Shown here piece by piece: positions 1 to 19,899 of a DNA stretch of 57,881 bases. Position 1 is the stretch's first letter. Each line of letters starts with the position of its first letter. The notes beneath the pieces were generated by a model. That model was not told the origin of the DNA. It worked only from the letters and a program-made list of their open reading frames with translations, and searched no databases. Origin of the DNA: Sphaeroforma sirkka (lineage: Eukaryota; Opisthokonta; Ichthyosporea; Ichthyophonida); the NCBI GenBank assembly GCA_001586965.3, contig LUCW03001833.1, forward strand, positions 90,001 through 147,881, written 5' to 3'. A program made the translations under genes and the position numbers.

Positions 1-96
1 GTGTATGTGTATAATACGTGCGTGTATAATCGTTTATAAACATATATGAACCCATGTATACATATGTGTGTGTGTGTATGTGCATACATTACATAT

Positions 97-157
<61 letters not shown>

Positions 158-606
158 TACATACGTGTATATACATACGTATGTGCGTACGTATGCATTT
201 ATGCATTATGTATGTATGTATTTATGTATGTATATCTTTATGTATAAACATAGATGTACACACTTATATATATATATATATATATACGCGCGTGATGATA
301 ACATACGATATATATATATATATACGTGCGTGTATGATCAGATTATATATATATTTATATGTGTGTGTGTGTGTATGATTGATCAGATATATATACGTGT
401 GTGTGTGTGTGTATGCATAGCATACATATAAGCATTATGTATATATATATATATATACTTGTATGAATCATATTTATATATGGTGTTGGTTGTACTGTAG
501 GGCTGGTTGGTTGTGTTTAACGGTCCCATATATATGCATATACTACGGATGCATATACATATATATACAACATATATAGCATATATATTTGTATATGTAT
601 TATATA

Positions 607-642
<36 letters not shown>

Positions 643-1215
643 ATGTGCGTGTGATGTATGTATGTATGTATGGTGTATGCCGTGCTGTACGCATGCATGA
701 AGTCTTGGATGCATTTATATATTTACCTGTATATATATATATATATATATATTTGTATACTCATGTATGTACAGATACACAAGCACACACACACAACATA
801 TGTAACATATGTATATATGCATATATATATATGTGTGTTTGTACATGTGTATATATTTGTATATATATATATATATATATATACTTTCTCAATATATATA
901 TACTTGTAAAATATATCCATGTGTGTAAGTCTCTGTGTGTCTGATTGTATGTATATATAAATATATATATGTGTATATTTCTTTAAAGTGATATATATAT
1001 TTCTATATTCCTTTTATTTATATTTATCTATATATATGTATACGTATATGTATTACGTTCATAGATTTAAATATTTATATACACAATCATACATACGTAT
1101 ATACACATATATATGTATATATATAAGTATATATATATGTTCATTTATATTTTTTAAATATATATGTCTTTATATTTATTTGTATTTATATATATATGGA
1201 AATATGGAAATATGG
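1..1215. repeat. Compound microsatellite block (AT, GT/AC, TATG, ATAC)
   Basis: The first 1.2 kb is almost entirely runs of AT (for example about 110-154, 600-636 and 858-882) mixed with GT, TATG/CATA and ACGT words, ending in short AT-rich sequence and three copies of a GGAAATAT-type word near 1197-1220. The open frames here read as alternating Tyr/Ile/Cys/Val and are artefacts of the repeats. I see no gene. Confidence 0.9.
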
Positions 1216-2060
1216 AAATAGGTACTAATTTTTTTCTTTGGAATGTAGTACTTTATGAGGAGTCGGCATCAATCTTCGTATATTTGTTGGGTTTTTTCAG
1301 TTGTTAGTAAACTTAATCACGAACACGTTTTTGTACAAAAGGGCAAAGCATGTTTTCTGGTTTTTGGTTGCTGAGTACTGATAAACTGGAGTACATTCAT
1401 TCACATCAATATTTGCTTGTCGGTATATGCATTGCTGTTTATATAGTCTCTTGCGCTATTGCGTATATCATTGGTGTTGCTTACTTTATCCATACGTAGA
1501 ATGTAGTCGAATTTGTACTTTGTATATATATTTGGGTAAATATATATATATGGATTCTATATATATATTCTTTTTGAATATCGTTACGGAACAAAAGTAT
1601 ATATACTTGACATGTGGTGAACATGCAGCATACATTCTTGATATGGCAAGTGAGGGAATTCTCAGTCTTGGACAGAAACGTGTTCGGCTGTGTCCATGTA
1701 TGTAGTGTATTAAGTGTGTAGATGTACAGAAGTATGTTGTAGTGTTCTTCATATCGATGCGAAAGGCAACTGTTTGTATTATCGAAACATGAACAGGCTT
1801 CGTATTTCTATACGTAGGTTTGCCCAGTTCGCTGTTTGTGCGTGTATTTTATAGATGGTGATATAATTCCCATTCAAGCTATCAAGCTCTGCACCCGTAT
1901 TGAAGTTTGTGTGTTCATTTTTAATTCTTCAATTTTAATTATATCTTTGGAATTCGAAAATTTAATGATTTCTAAAAAAAAATCGAAAATGAAATATGCG
2001 CGGAGAATGCAAGTATGGCATCGAATGTTTATCCATTTGAAACCTTTGGCCGATTTTTAG
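1216..2060. other. Non-repetitive stretch upstream of the neuroguidin exons, no gene recognised
   Basis: This region probably contains intron and possibly further upstream exons of the neuroguidin gene, since the exon at 2061 opens with an acceptor (tttttag) and continues a protein already in progress. I looked for the Sas10/Utp3 domain that should precede it and did not find a convincing match in any frame. Several AT runs (about 1537-1570) interrupt the stretch. Confidence 0.4.
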
Positions 2061-3616
2061 GACGAAGGCGATGAGGAGGAGGACGACAAGACCGGTGTCT
2101 ACGTACCACCCAGAATTACAGCCATGCCTTTCGCTGATGACTTCGCCGGAGACAAGAAAGTATGTATCACTCATCTTGTATCCTGAAAGTATGTATCACT
2201 CATCTTGTATCCTGAAAGTTAAACATTCACTTTTGGAGACGGCTCATGTTGGCAAAATAACAATCTGTTAAGAATTGGTGGTTTCAGAAATTCGCAAACT
2301 GCGTGACCATATTACTAACACACGTAATTTGCCTTTTCAGGAAAAAGATAAGATGCGGGATCTCAATAAACTGAGAGACTCTGAAGTATACAGAGAACTT
2401 CAGGAAGAGCTGACGGAAGATCCTCGCGAAATCAAGGACTACAGTAGGCTATTGGATACAGAGGTCACTAACAAAAAGGAACAGATGGACAAATTAAGAT
2501 TTGAGGAAGATAATTACAAGCGATTGAACGATGTGAAGAAGAAGAGCAAAACTACTAAATTTGTCAAGTATGTAATCGTCAATCTTCCTGTAGACCAGCA
2601 GGATGCTGTTTTGTCTGCATCCGCATGTGAGATCGTTGATTCGTGCGTCCACTGGGGATAGCATCAGGCATTGCATGATTTGCTGTTATGTGTTAAACGT
2701 GAGGGTGTAATGACCGGGTAGTGTGTGGAGTGAATACTGCGGCACCCATAGTGTGCTTTCTTATCGTCATATGCATCAGTAAAATTTTTTGTAGTTTTGT
2801 ATGTTTTCTTGATAAGAGCATTCCACTCGCATAATTGATTGCTTCACTATTATAGTGCGCAGTTTTTAAGTTTTTAAGCTATCATTGTTTCCGTAAATAT
2901 GCGTTACTATCATATCGATTCGTTGCTTTAAATGCATTGTGACCTTTTCTAACACCTTTCTCTACACCAATTGCACACAGGAGCGAGTTGGATTCCATCA
3001 CTGACTTCGGTGGATTAGGCGCGCTAGCTCGCCGGAGTAAAAGGAAAACTGTAGACGAGGATGAGGAACCAGGTATGTTACAGCCAATCATAAATTTGTA
3101 TCAACGCAACACGTTCGTTACTTAGATATGAACAGTTTATTGGCCCGGAGAGAGGGGGATGTGTGGCCTATTTTTCTATTTTCTTGCAAGTTGAGATTGA
3201 AAACTTTTGTGTTGATGCATCAATGTGTCACGATGTAGTCAGATGAATTTTGTCGGTTATTCTTATGTAGCTTTGTCAATGAGATTGTGTTGCTGAGAGA
3301 CTACATGAATTTATTGCATATCGAGAGATATCCGACAGCTTTTGCAGTCACCTGTAAGTTCGTATATATGTCCGTATGTATTTTGGTGCGATGGGATTAT
3401 TGTATAGTTGGCTTTAGAACGGCATCAGCGACTTGGGAATGCGTGCTTAGACACTAGGACAGGTTCGCTCAGCATCTACACGAATCTATACCAAATATAG
3501 GTGCCTTCAAGAAAAAACGTATGTTGAAGGACTACCAGAAGGCAGAGAAGGGTAAGATTAAGGGCAAAAGACGAGGAGGAGGGTCAGGAGGGTCATTCAA
3601 GAAAGGGCGGAATTAA
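2061..3616 (+). CDS. NGDN: Neuroguidin/Lcp5-family protein, C-terminal exons
   Basis: Four exons join in phase: 2061-2159, 2341-2567, 2981-3072 and 3501-3616 (TAA). The product starts with an acidic stretch and the family signature YVPPR. A charged helical region with KMRDLNKLRDSEVYRELQEE follows, then SELDSITDFGGLGALARR (matching the SxLxxLTxFxDxxAL block of animal neuroguidin), and a Lys/Arg/Gly-rich tail ending KKGRN. Family members (yeast Lcp5, human neuroguidin) are nucleolar components of the small-subunit processome needed for early pre-18S cleavages; the tail fits RNA binding. All introns are GT-AG, with donors gtatgt and similar. The N-terminal Sas10/Utp3 domain is missing from what I can read and must lie in unrecognised exons upstream, possibly beyond the window. 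The family call is firm; the 5' end is open. Confidence 0.88.
2160..2218 (+). repeat. 29-bp tandem duplication covering a 5' splice site
   Basis: Immediately after the exon ending at 2159 the intron starts gtatgtatcactcatcttg, and the same 29-bp unit follows again directly. Both copies present an AAAG/GTATGT-like donor, so a second potential 5' splice site lies 29 bp downstream of the real one. Using it would add 29 nt and shift the frame. Confidence 0.8.
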
Positions 3617-4376
3617 GGCCCTGATGTGTGGCCTAGTCTATATGGCTTCTAAAGCTAAACATAAAACAACAAATATGATAATAATTCCAATACGGGTTTT
3701 AATTTGGATCGTTCGTGTTATGACTTGTATGGAAGAATGAAACGCAAACCTGTGCACCTGAGCAATACTAAATACCTGCCGACCTAAAATTCTAGTATAT
3801 GTGATACAGAATCAACTTCCACTGCTATTCTGGAATCGAAAGTTCGATACTATTCACTCCAAAAAAAGCGTTGGGTGCCCCGAACAAAAAAAATGAATTC
3901 CATCTTCGCGCAGCCTACCACAGATCACACATCATGGATACGCGTACTCGTCATCCGCCGGGAAGAGAGCTGTGTGTCTAGTGCTGCAAGTGATGGAACA
4001 AGTAAATAATGAATCAGGACCACAGTATAAGTTATGCAAAGAGTGGGCGAGGCCAACATTTATGTGCAGGCAATAAAACCGTATCAAAAGTCAGCGCAGA
4101 TCAAAACGATATAAAGATGAAATGCGACAAAAACAAATGCCAATCAAACAAAGGACAGTATTTGTAAGTGATGACAAGCTGCGTTTCCTTGATTGCTCAA
4201 AGAATGGTGCAGACTAGTGGGTATGGAAGATTTATGGCCGTCAACTACTACGCATATAGTCAGCTATTTTTAATCGACGATTGCGACTTGAGTGAGAAAC
4301 ATTGATATCGTGGGTACATCATATTTCACTGAGTTGACCGAGGTGTATCTATATCACGTCACGTTTACTACCACAC
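3617..4376. other. Intergenic region between convergent genes
   Basis: This lies between the stop of the neuroguidin gene (+) and the stop of the ABM-domain gene (-). It should hold both 3' UTRs. No coding exon was recognised. An in-frame-looking stretch on the minus strand at about 4275-4335, after an acceptor-like CAG, could be a further exon of the ABM gene, but its phase does not match the donor at 4380. Confidence 0.5.
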
Positions 4377-5007
4377 TTACGCTGAGCGAGGCGTGTTCAT
4401 CATGCCAGCCACCGTGTCTCTCCACTCCTTATAATGGTCCGTTTCTTTGTGGGCGGCCGGGGCATCGGGGTTGCTGTATATTTCTATCAGCGTGAACTTC
4501 GTATTGTCGTCATTATTCTGCATAGAGGTCAGAATATCAAAACAGCTCTCCGAAAACTAAATAAACAATTATTTGGTAGCGGCGGAATAGCAGCTCCCAC
4601 CTTCGCGTTGAACGAGGCACCTTAATTACATGCATGCCAATGCATAGTCTGTGTTCCAGTGCGTATATGTTTCCATGGATTGAGCTTGCTACCAAAATGA
4701 TCACTGTCGTAGTGTACCAACAACATCTGCGCCACCTAGAGCTTCGAACAACTGCATGGACACCTTGTACATCCAAAATATAAACCCGAACGTGGATGCA
4801 ACCAGAATTCTACGCGCGCATTCGAGTTTCATAATTCAGAAACGAAAATACACCTCACAATTTGTGCTGTCCGCAAATAACCAAACACGTGCTTTTAAAG
4901 TGCGAAGTGTATACCTGTAGGAGATCGAAGCGGACGATGCCTGACTCCCTTTGAGAAGCTGTGGCGTTTTTGGTGGATGCATCGATGAAAGCCTGCTCCA
5001 TTCCGGG
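4377..5007 (-). CDS. ABM-fold (antibiotic biosynthesis monooxygenase domain) protein, two exons, N-terminus not found
   Basis: Read on the minus strand, exon 5007-4915 begins after a CAG acceptor and encodes PGMEQAFIDASTKNATAS then ESGIVRFDLLQ. Exon 4517-4377 encodes NNDDNTKFTLIEIYSNPDAP, AAHKETDHYKEWRDTV and ends MMNTPRSA plus TAA. The order PG...F...(S)xxExGxxRFDxLQ / xxFxLxExYxxxxAxxAHxxxxHYxxW is the core of the ABM superfamily (YgiN/LsrG-like): small ferredoxin-like dimers, often cofactor-independent monooxygenases or isomerases. The His of the AHK motif is present. The two exons join in phase 0 across a 397-bp intron. The first beta strand with the start Met should be in an upstream exon that I could not identify, where there is now a duplicated segment. 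A GTAAGT overlaps the stop, so an extra 3' exon is possible. Substrate unknown. Confidence 0.75.
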
Positions 5008-5254
5008 CTGATGTGATATAGGGATTCAAACTAGAGATTAATATGGGTAGTTGAGTCTGGTAACAGCCTGTGTGTGATTGCGGAAAGTGGCAAAGTCCTG
5101 ACGGTGTCATAATGTTCCGATCCCCGCTTATAACAACTGCGATAGTAAGAGTTCCTGAGCTGAAAACCAATAGGTGAGTGACCTTTTGTAAGCAAGATCA
5201 GCAAGAATGCCTCTTTGATGTATGCTAGTTGCAAACGTGTCTTTTGCTAATAAG

Positions 5255-5870
5255 ATAAATACTACTGTCTACACACCGTTGGAGGGTTTACGTGAATACG
5301 AAAGTACCAAACAACGTTAAAGCATACATGCACTGAACACTGAAGTGTTAACTGACGTTCTATCGAACAACCCTTCGAGATTGCTTCATCAGCTACACAA
5401 GCAATTGATATAAGTACGAATATGGGAAGCCTCCCCTTTTCTGATCGCCTACATTCTCGATAATATCACATAATAGGAGGAAATTTTTACCATATATGGA
5501 CCTAAGCCATTATACGGCGAAAGAACAGATATATGTTTGCATCATAATTCCTCTTTTGTTAATATAATAAGTATTACTGTGTACACATTACTGGACGGCA
5601 GATGTGAACACGACAACACCAAACAAAGTCAAATCATACAAGCACGGAAATATTGATAGATGTACGTACTAAGAAACAACCCTTTGAGATTGCTTTATCA
5701 CCTGCACAAGCGATTAAATGAAGTACGACTATATAAAGCCTCCTTGCTTTTCTCATCGCTTACAATCTTGATACTGCTAAAGTCAAACACATACATGAAG
5801 CAATTCCCACCATTTTTAGACCTGAGCCAGTATACGGCGGAAACAGATATATATGTTCACATTGAGAATA
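5255..5870. repeat. Diverged direct duplication, two units of about 300 bp
   Basis: Unit 1 (about 5255-5552) and unit 2 (about 5566-5867) share aligned blocks in the same order. Examples are a TACTGTxTACACAxxxxTGGA block, AACAACCCTTxGAGATTGCTT, a CAAGCxATTxxxTxxAAGTACGA block, GCCTCCxxxCTTTTCTxATCGC and TATACGGCGxAA before ATATATGTTxxCAT. The units differ by many substitutions and small indels, so the duplication is old. The 87-aa frame at 5660-5923 lies in unit 2 and is not matched by an open frame in unit 1, so I do not call it a gene. Confidence 0.7.
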
Positions 5871-5989
5871 ACTACGAGGTGGCACTGCACGATACTTTAC
5901 TTAAATTTTTAGCAAGCAATTAGTGCATATAGCTGTATTTAGAACGGAAATAATATTTTAATAGATCAATATGACATACAATGCACAAT

Positions 5990-5997
5990 TCTCATGC

Positions 5998-6051
<54 letters not shown>

Positions 6052-6142
6052 ATGGTGTGTGATGATGCATGTATTGTGCATGTATATGCATAATGTATAT
6101 TAATATGTATTATTATATATATGTTATGTATATATATATGTA

Positions 6143-6174
<32 letters not shown>

Positions 6175-9100
6175 ACATATGCTATATATCACATATATGT
6201 ATCTAAACGTATGTATATATTATTAATATTATGGCTATTACATACATATATTATTATATATACATAATACATACATATTATTATTATTATTACATATGTA
6301 TCCATACAGCTATATACATAATATTATTATAATAATACACAATGCTTAACACATATTATTGCCATGATAATGCATGCATGCATGTAATATTATTATTATA
6401 TATTACATATATTATTAACATGGTTATTGTATATTACGTAATATATACACATATAACCAATAACTTTTATATAAGTTGATATTACAAACACACATATATT
6501 ATATTGTATTATGTAGCCATATACATACATATTATTATTATTATTATACATATAGCATATTATTATAATTACATATGTATACGTATATATATAATATATT
6601 ATTATGTATAGCCATGTATTACTATACATATATAACCTATTATATATATACGCGCATTATTGATGATGACAAGTGCAGTAATGTGCTGATAAACATGTAA
6701 TGCATTATTATACATATGTAATATCACACATGTATGCTATTTGTTACATATGCATGCGTAATGCGTGCGTGCGTGATGATGATGTGCGTGATGATGGCGT
6801 GTGTTATTGCTGGTATTATGTACATGTTGACATGTATATTATTAATATTATACGTATATGTATTATATACGTGCATGTAATGCATAATGCATATGTATTA
6901 TTAATATGATACATGTGTGTATGTGCATAATATGCATATTACGCATAATATGCATGCTATAACATAATCACGGGCGCAGCATGTGTAAAAATAATGGATT
7001 GTGATGGTTGATATTATTATTGTATGTTATGTAATATTATATATTATTATTATTATTAATAATACATTACGTATATACATGCATTATTAATAAATATAAA
7101 TGATAATATATACATACATATGTATTATAATATATATATATTATATAGCTATTATACATATTATTAATATTATACATATTATATATGTATACATATTGGC
7201 ATTACGTATTATATGCAAAATACAAACAGTTATACAAAATATAATATGTTAATATTATTATTGTATTGTATTATTATATTCCATATAACATGCATAACAA
7301 TATATATATACATTACATTAACATATACATATATATGCATACAACACAAATAATAAAGATACAAATGTACGCATGCACATAATAATACACATAATATGCA
7401 TATACATCAGATGTTGTACATGTTGTTGACATTTTGTTGTGTATTGTATTAATATGTAGCCATTAATATACGCAACGCATATAATATCACAGCATTAATG
7501 GCAATAATATTACGTATATAATATTATTATTGCAACATAATGCACACAATACATTATTAATATGGCATGTACGCAGCAATATTATTATTATATATTATGT
7601 AATAATTATAAATGTATGCATATTATTATAACATATGTTATGTATGCCACACATTATTATGTCAACATATATTAATGCTTATGTTATGTATTAATATTAT
7701 TACATATTATTATTGTTTAATATTAATATTATTATGTATATTATTAGTTAATATATTATTATTATTATTATAATTATTATTTATATACACAACATATGCC
7801 ATTATTATTACATATTAATATATTATTATGCCTTACTATCAATATTACACATATTATTAGGCATAATTATAATAATAGCATATATTACATACGCATTATG
7901 TATGCATGCCATTAATAATAATAATAACATATACTGTACACACAACAACGCAATAACGTAATACATACAATGCGTGTACGTACGTGCTGTGTGCGTGTGC
8001 GTATATTATTATTTTTTGGATATATGTTGCGTATTGTTGCGTGTGTGTTGATGATGTATTATTATTAATATATACATACGTGCGTGCATGCATGCATTAT
8101 GCCAATATTATATTATTATTGCGTGCGTTATTGTTGATTATGATTATTATGTTGATAGATAGTATATATATTAGCATATATGATATATTATTATTATTAT
8201 TATATTATTATTAATATTATATTACATATAATATTATTATTATACGCATACATATTATTATATATATAATATTATTAATATTAATATTATTATTATGGCA
8301 ATATGCATGAGCATCTGTATTATCACGTACATAATAATATTAATATTATTATATACTGTTATTACTTATGTAACATATGTATATAATAATAGCAACACAA
8401 TATTTTATTATATGTACATACATATTTGCATACATATTATAATAATAACCAATATTAATATGGCATACATTATATTGCATATCATAATTATCATTACACA
8501 TTGTACATATTATTAATATTATTATATAATATTATTATTACATATTAACCACACCATTATTGGCATATTAGTGGCAATATACATGTACAGCCATGCATAT
8601 CCATTATAATGTACATCGCATTATTATTACCATATCCATTATAACATATTATTATTATTATTACAATAATATACATTATTAATAATATTAACGCACATTA
8701 CGTACATAGAAATACATGTTATGTAATATTATATTATTATATATAATACGCATATGTATTGCAATATACATAAATATTATACATTATGTACATAATGCAT
8801 ATTACTACATATTATATAATATATACTACATGATACGTGACGTATGTGTTGATATTGTTGTCACACGCCACATAATGCGTGTGCGCGCGTGTTGTTGTTG
8901 TTGATGTTGATTGTTGATATTATTATTGGTTATTAATATGTATTATTATTACATTATGTATTAATAGCAATATTACATACGCATATGGCCCATATTATTA
9001 ATAACTACGTTGTATATGTATGTATTATTATTATATAATATATATACATGTAATGCATGTAATATATATGTAATTATTATATAATATTATTATTAATATT

Positions 9101-9929
9101 ATTATTATTATATTATTATTATAATTATATTATTATATATATTATTATATGTATATTATATAATATAATGGCCATTAATACATATTAATATATATAATAC
9201 ACTCCAACGATTGTATTGATGATGATTATTATACATTGTTGTGCGTGCGTTGTTGTGCGTAATGCTGTTGCGTACACGTGTGTACGTACGTATTGGCGTA
9301 TGCATAGCATAATATTATTATTATATATTATATATTATTATTATTATTATATTACACACATACAATAATATATGGCCATTACATGTTGTAACCTGATAAT
9401 GCTACAATGTATATGCATACAATACATATTATGTATGACATAATGTGCACGTGATGATAGTGATTGGTGCGTTTTGCATGGTATGTATTATTGTAATAAT
9501 TATGTGCCATTATTATTATTATGTAACATACATAATAGCCAATAACCTACAATGCATAATATTGCATGCAGCATATACGCATTGATAGCTGTATTATTAT
9601 ATATGTACTATATATTAATATGTTATTGGTTATGTATATTACACATATATATATTATTATTACATAACACATATATGCATATTACTGTTAATAATAATAA
9701 TATTAATAACATTGCATGCATGTATATTATTATTGCGCATGTTATTATGTATTACACATATTATGTGTATGTAAATACGTAATGTACGACAGACATGCCA
9801 TAATAATACTATGTCCATGTATATTATAACATTGCTATTATATGCCACATGTTGTTATGTGCGTGTTGATTGTTATGTTATTACGTTATGTTATTATTAT
9901 TATTACATATTATTATTATATATATATAT

Positions 9930-9966
<37 letters not shown>

Positions 9967-10008
9967 TGTTATATATATATATATATATATATACTATTAT
10001 ATACACAT

Positions 10009-10080
<72 letters not shown>
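5990..10080. repeat. Four-kilobase cryptically simple AT/ATT/ACGT region
   Basis: The whole stretch is a patchwork of AT, ATT/ATA, TATG/CATA and palindromic words such as CATGCATG, ATGCAT, TACGTA and ATATGCATAT, with a pure AT tract at each end (about 6000-6034 and 9939-10079). It has hardly any sequence that is not built from these words, and local GC rises only where TGCG/ACGT words cluster (about 6750-6800, 7970-8100, 9240-9300). The ORFs are low-complexity artefacts. No gene, tRNA or transposon was recognised. Confidence 0.85.
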
Positions 10081-10081
<1 letters not shown>

Positions 10082-11970
10082 AGTCGAGAACCACAGAAGT
10101 AACAGATTAAATTTAGACTGAGACTGTCGCGTCTATGGAATACAAAGACCATGTGTACTATGATTATCTTATGTGGAGTGTCATCGGCAAGATTGACAAG
10201 GGACGGCTATATCCGAGACGGATTTTATAGTTACATCTACATAATACTTTATCTGCGAGTTGTTTTGCGCTTTATATTTTTTTCTTACCTTTACATCTAT
10301 GTGGACGTTCACGATCAAGTTAGGCATGACTGTTTTAGAGTGATAAATATATGCTTCTGTATAGTAAGGTAAATAGAGGGACGTATCTATCGATATTTAT
10401 TTCAGTATTGAATTCAAGCCTCATCCCCCAGGGCAAAGTTATAAATTTACTGTGAATTTTTTAACTATTTATTGTATTGTTCAGTTTAGAAGGCTATGGT
10501 ATTTACATCAAATGCATAATAAAAGAGTGTACACTGTGTACAGACCGTTTATTTATCGCCGTATATAGAAAAGTCTAGAGTAGGGCTTCTCTACTATTTA
10601 AGTATCACTGCTTCATTTGTGCGTTAAATAACGCTTTCAGATCGCTCTGTCGTTTGCAACAGGCCTATTGTTTATGATTTGCCTTAAAAAATGAATATAA
10701 ATATTGTGTGTAATTTAGAAGGCTATGAATATTCGTACAGCTGAATTTATGTAATGTATATTGATGGAATACGACTGACGATTGGCGACTGACGTCTGTC
10801 CGACAGTGACAGTCTGACACTCAGGAGTCAGGAGAGTGATGAGTCTGAAAACTCTGAATTCTGAAATACATATGTATCACATTATTTGCCTAGCCACCCT
10901 AATATGGAATAAATGAACAAGGGCGCCAAAACGACCCAGGTATGTGCCATAAGTGATGAGCCCATAAATCATGGTATTTTTTTTTACTAAAGGGGAGTCG
11001 ATTTATAAAGACCGAACCAAACCTCTTAATCCCAATAAAATTTTCTAGACTTTTTTTAGAAACATTTTTATATTCCGAGTCGCGTATTTAAAACATCATA
11101 TATAATAAATACAAGTATTATTACTTCAAACCCATTATTATGGTATAGAGGGCTAATTATATTTGCTCAAAATCACCATTCAAGTGCATGCATGTTTTAA
11201 ATCAATGACATTCATTTGGTGTGCATATTCAAATGTATGGCTTCATTATGATTTTTATACCTTCGTTATACTTACATAACCATAATTAAACCATAATACT
11301 GTGCTTTTAATCATTTGTGGGTGAATATTTAGTGAATTTTGACAAAAAGTTCAGGAAATGAGATTCATCGTGCAATCGATGGCATTGCACATCAAATGAC
11401 GTGAATACACTTCTTTTCAATTTTTGCAGCTGTAGCATGCAATACGGTTATAAGAAAGCATATACGATATTGTTTGGACAATATTTGTACGTGACAACAT
11501 TGAATCTTTACTAATTGTGCTTATTTAGACCCAATAATCGCATTGTGGAGGATTCCGATTTAGTGTTAAACTCCTACGCATAGGTGTTCCACATGTACTG
11601 CGACCTTGGCGCCTTCGCATATCATTTACAAAATACTTAATCTCGAAATATGCCAAAAAAATATTGGGAATAAATAGAATTCCAGATTTAACTGGTCAGG
11701 AACGGTTCTTAATTTTCGGCCCGATTTAATCCTCGTTACATTGTTGGGCCCGATGGGGTGTTAAAAAAACAAAACATTTTGCCTCCTATTTATATTTGTG
11801 AATATGTAGAACATAGGGAGGCTATGTTCTAATATAAAGTTAAGAGGCTATGTTACAATAACAGAATTGAAAGCATCCGTAAACATTAGTACGAACGACA
11901 CCCTGGTTGAAGCCCTTAAAGTCTAGCCAGCCCTATGCCTTCATATTCAATTTTATTGCCCTAAACACAA
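10081..11970. other. Unique-sequence intergenic region, no gene recognised
   Basis: Sequence complexity returns after the satellite. There are only short open frames (such as 10151-10372, +) with no recognisable domain or consistent codon pattern. Small local repeats are visible: the words TTAGAAGGCTATG at about 10487 and 10717, and an inverted-repeat pair around GAACATAGGGAGGCTATGTTC at about 11809-11830. This is most likely intergenic DNA upstream of the hydrolase/GTPase gene. Confidence 0.5.
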
Positions 11971-12022
11971 GCATATTAAATATATATATATATATATATA
12001 TATCACAAACACATACACACAT

Positions 12023-12070
<48 letters not shown>

Positions 12071-12128
12071 TTGCATATAGACTTACATACATTCACACGT
12101 ACGTACATACATATAGATAGATCGATAG

Positions 12129-12185
<57 letters not shown>

Positions 12186-12240
12186 CTCTGCGTGTACGCA
12201 TATACTTCTATATGTACATAAATCTCTATACAGATAGAAC
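11971..12240. repeat. AT/ACAC/GATA microsatellite cluster
   Basis: Pure AT tracts at about 11979-12003, 12031-12069 and 12131-12182 are separated by CACATACACA and ATAGATCGATAG words. The cluster sits about 100 bp upstream of the first coding exon at 12343 and would fall in the promoter or 5' UTR of that gene. Confidence 0.85.
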
Positions 12241-12342
12241 CTAAATAGTACACGTCTCAAAGATTGGCTTTTGATCGATGTGAAGAAATACTGGCGAGTT
12301 TATAGGAGCTCATTTTACTTATATGCTTGTCAATCATTCGGC

Positions 12343-19899
<7,557 letters not shown>

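Noticed and set aside
46..944. Overlapping frames rich in Tyr, Ile, Cys and Val on both strands
   Set aside because: They are translations of AT/GT microsatellites, with no domain and no codon bias.
1427..1705. 92-codon plus-strand frame as a possible upstream exon of the neuroguidin gene
   Set aside because: It does not resemble the Sas10/Utp3 domain expected there, and no phase-matching donor was found.
4275..4335. Minus-strand segment reading KYDVPTISMFLTQ as the last exon of the ABM gene
   Set aside because: Attractive sequence, but joining it to the donor at 4380 gives the wrong phase and an immediate stop.
5660..5923. 87-codon plus-strand frame
   Set aside because: It lies in one unit of a diverged duplication and is not open in the other unit; no domain.
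6396..10110. More than ten frames of 60-100 codons in the AT-rich block
   Set aside because: Composition (Ile, Tyr, Asn, Met, Val) follows directly from the repeats; none has a motif or splice context.
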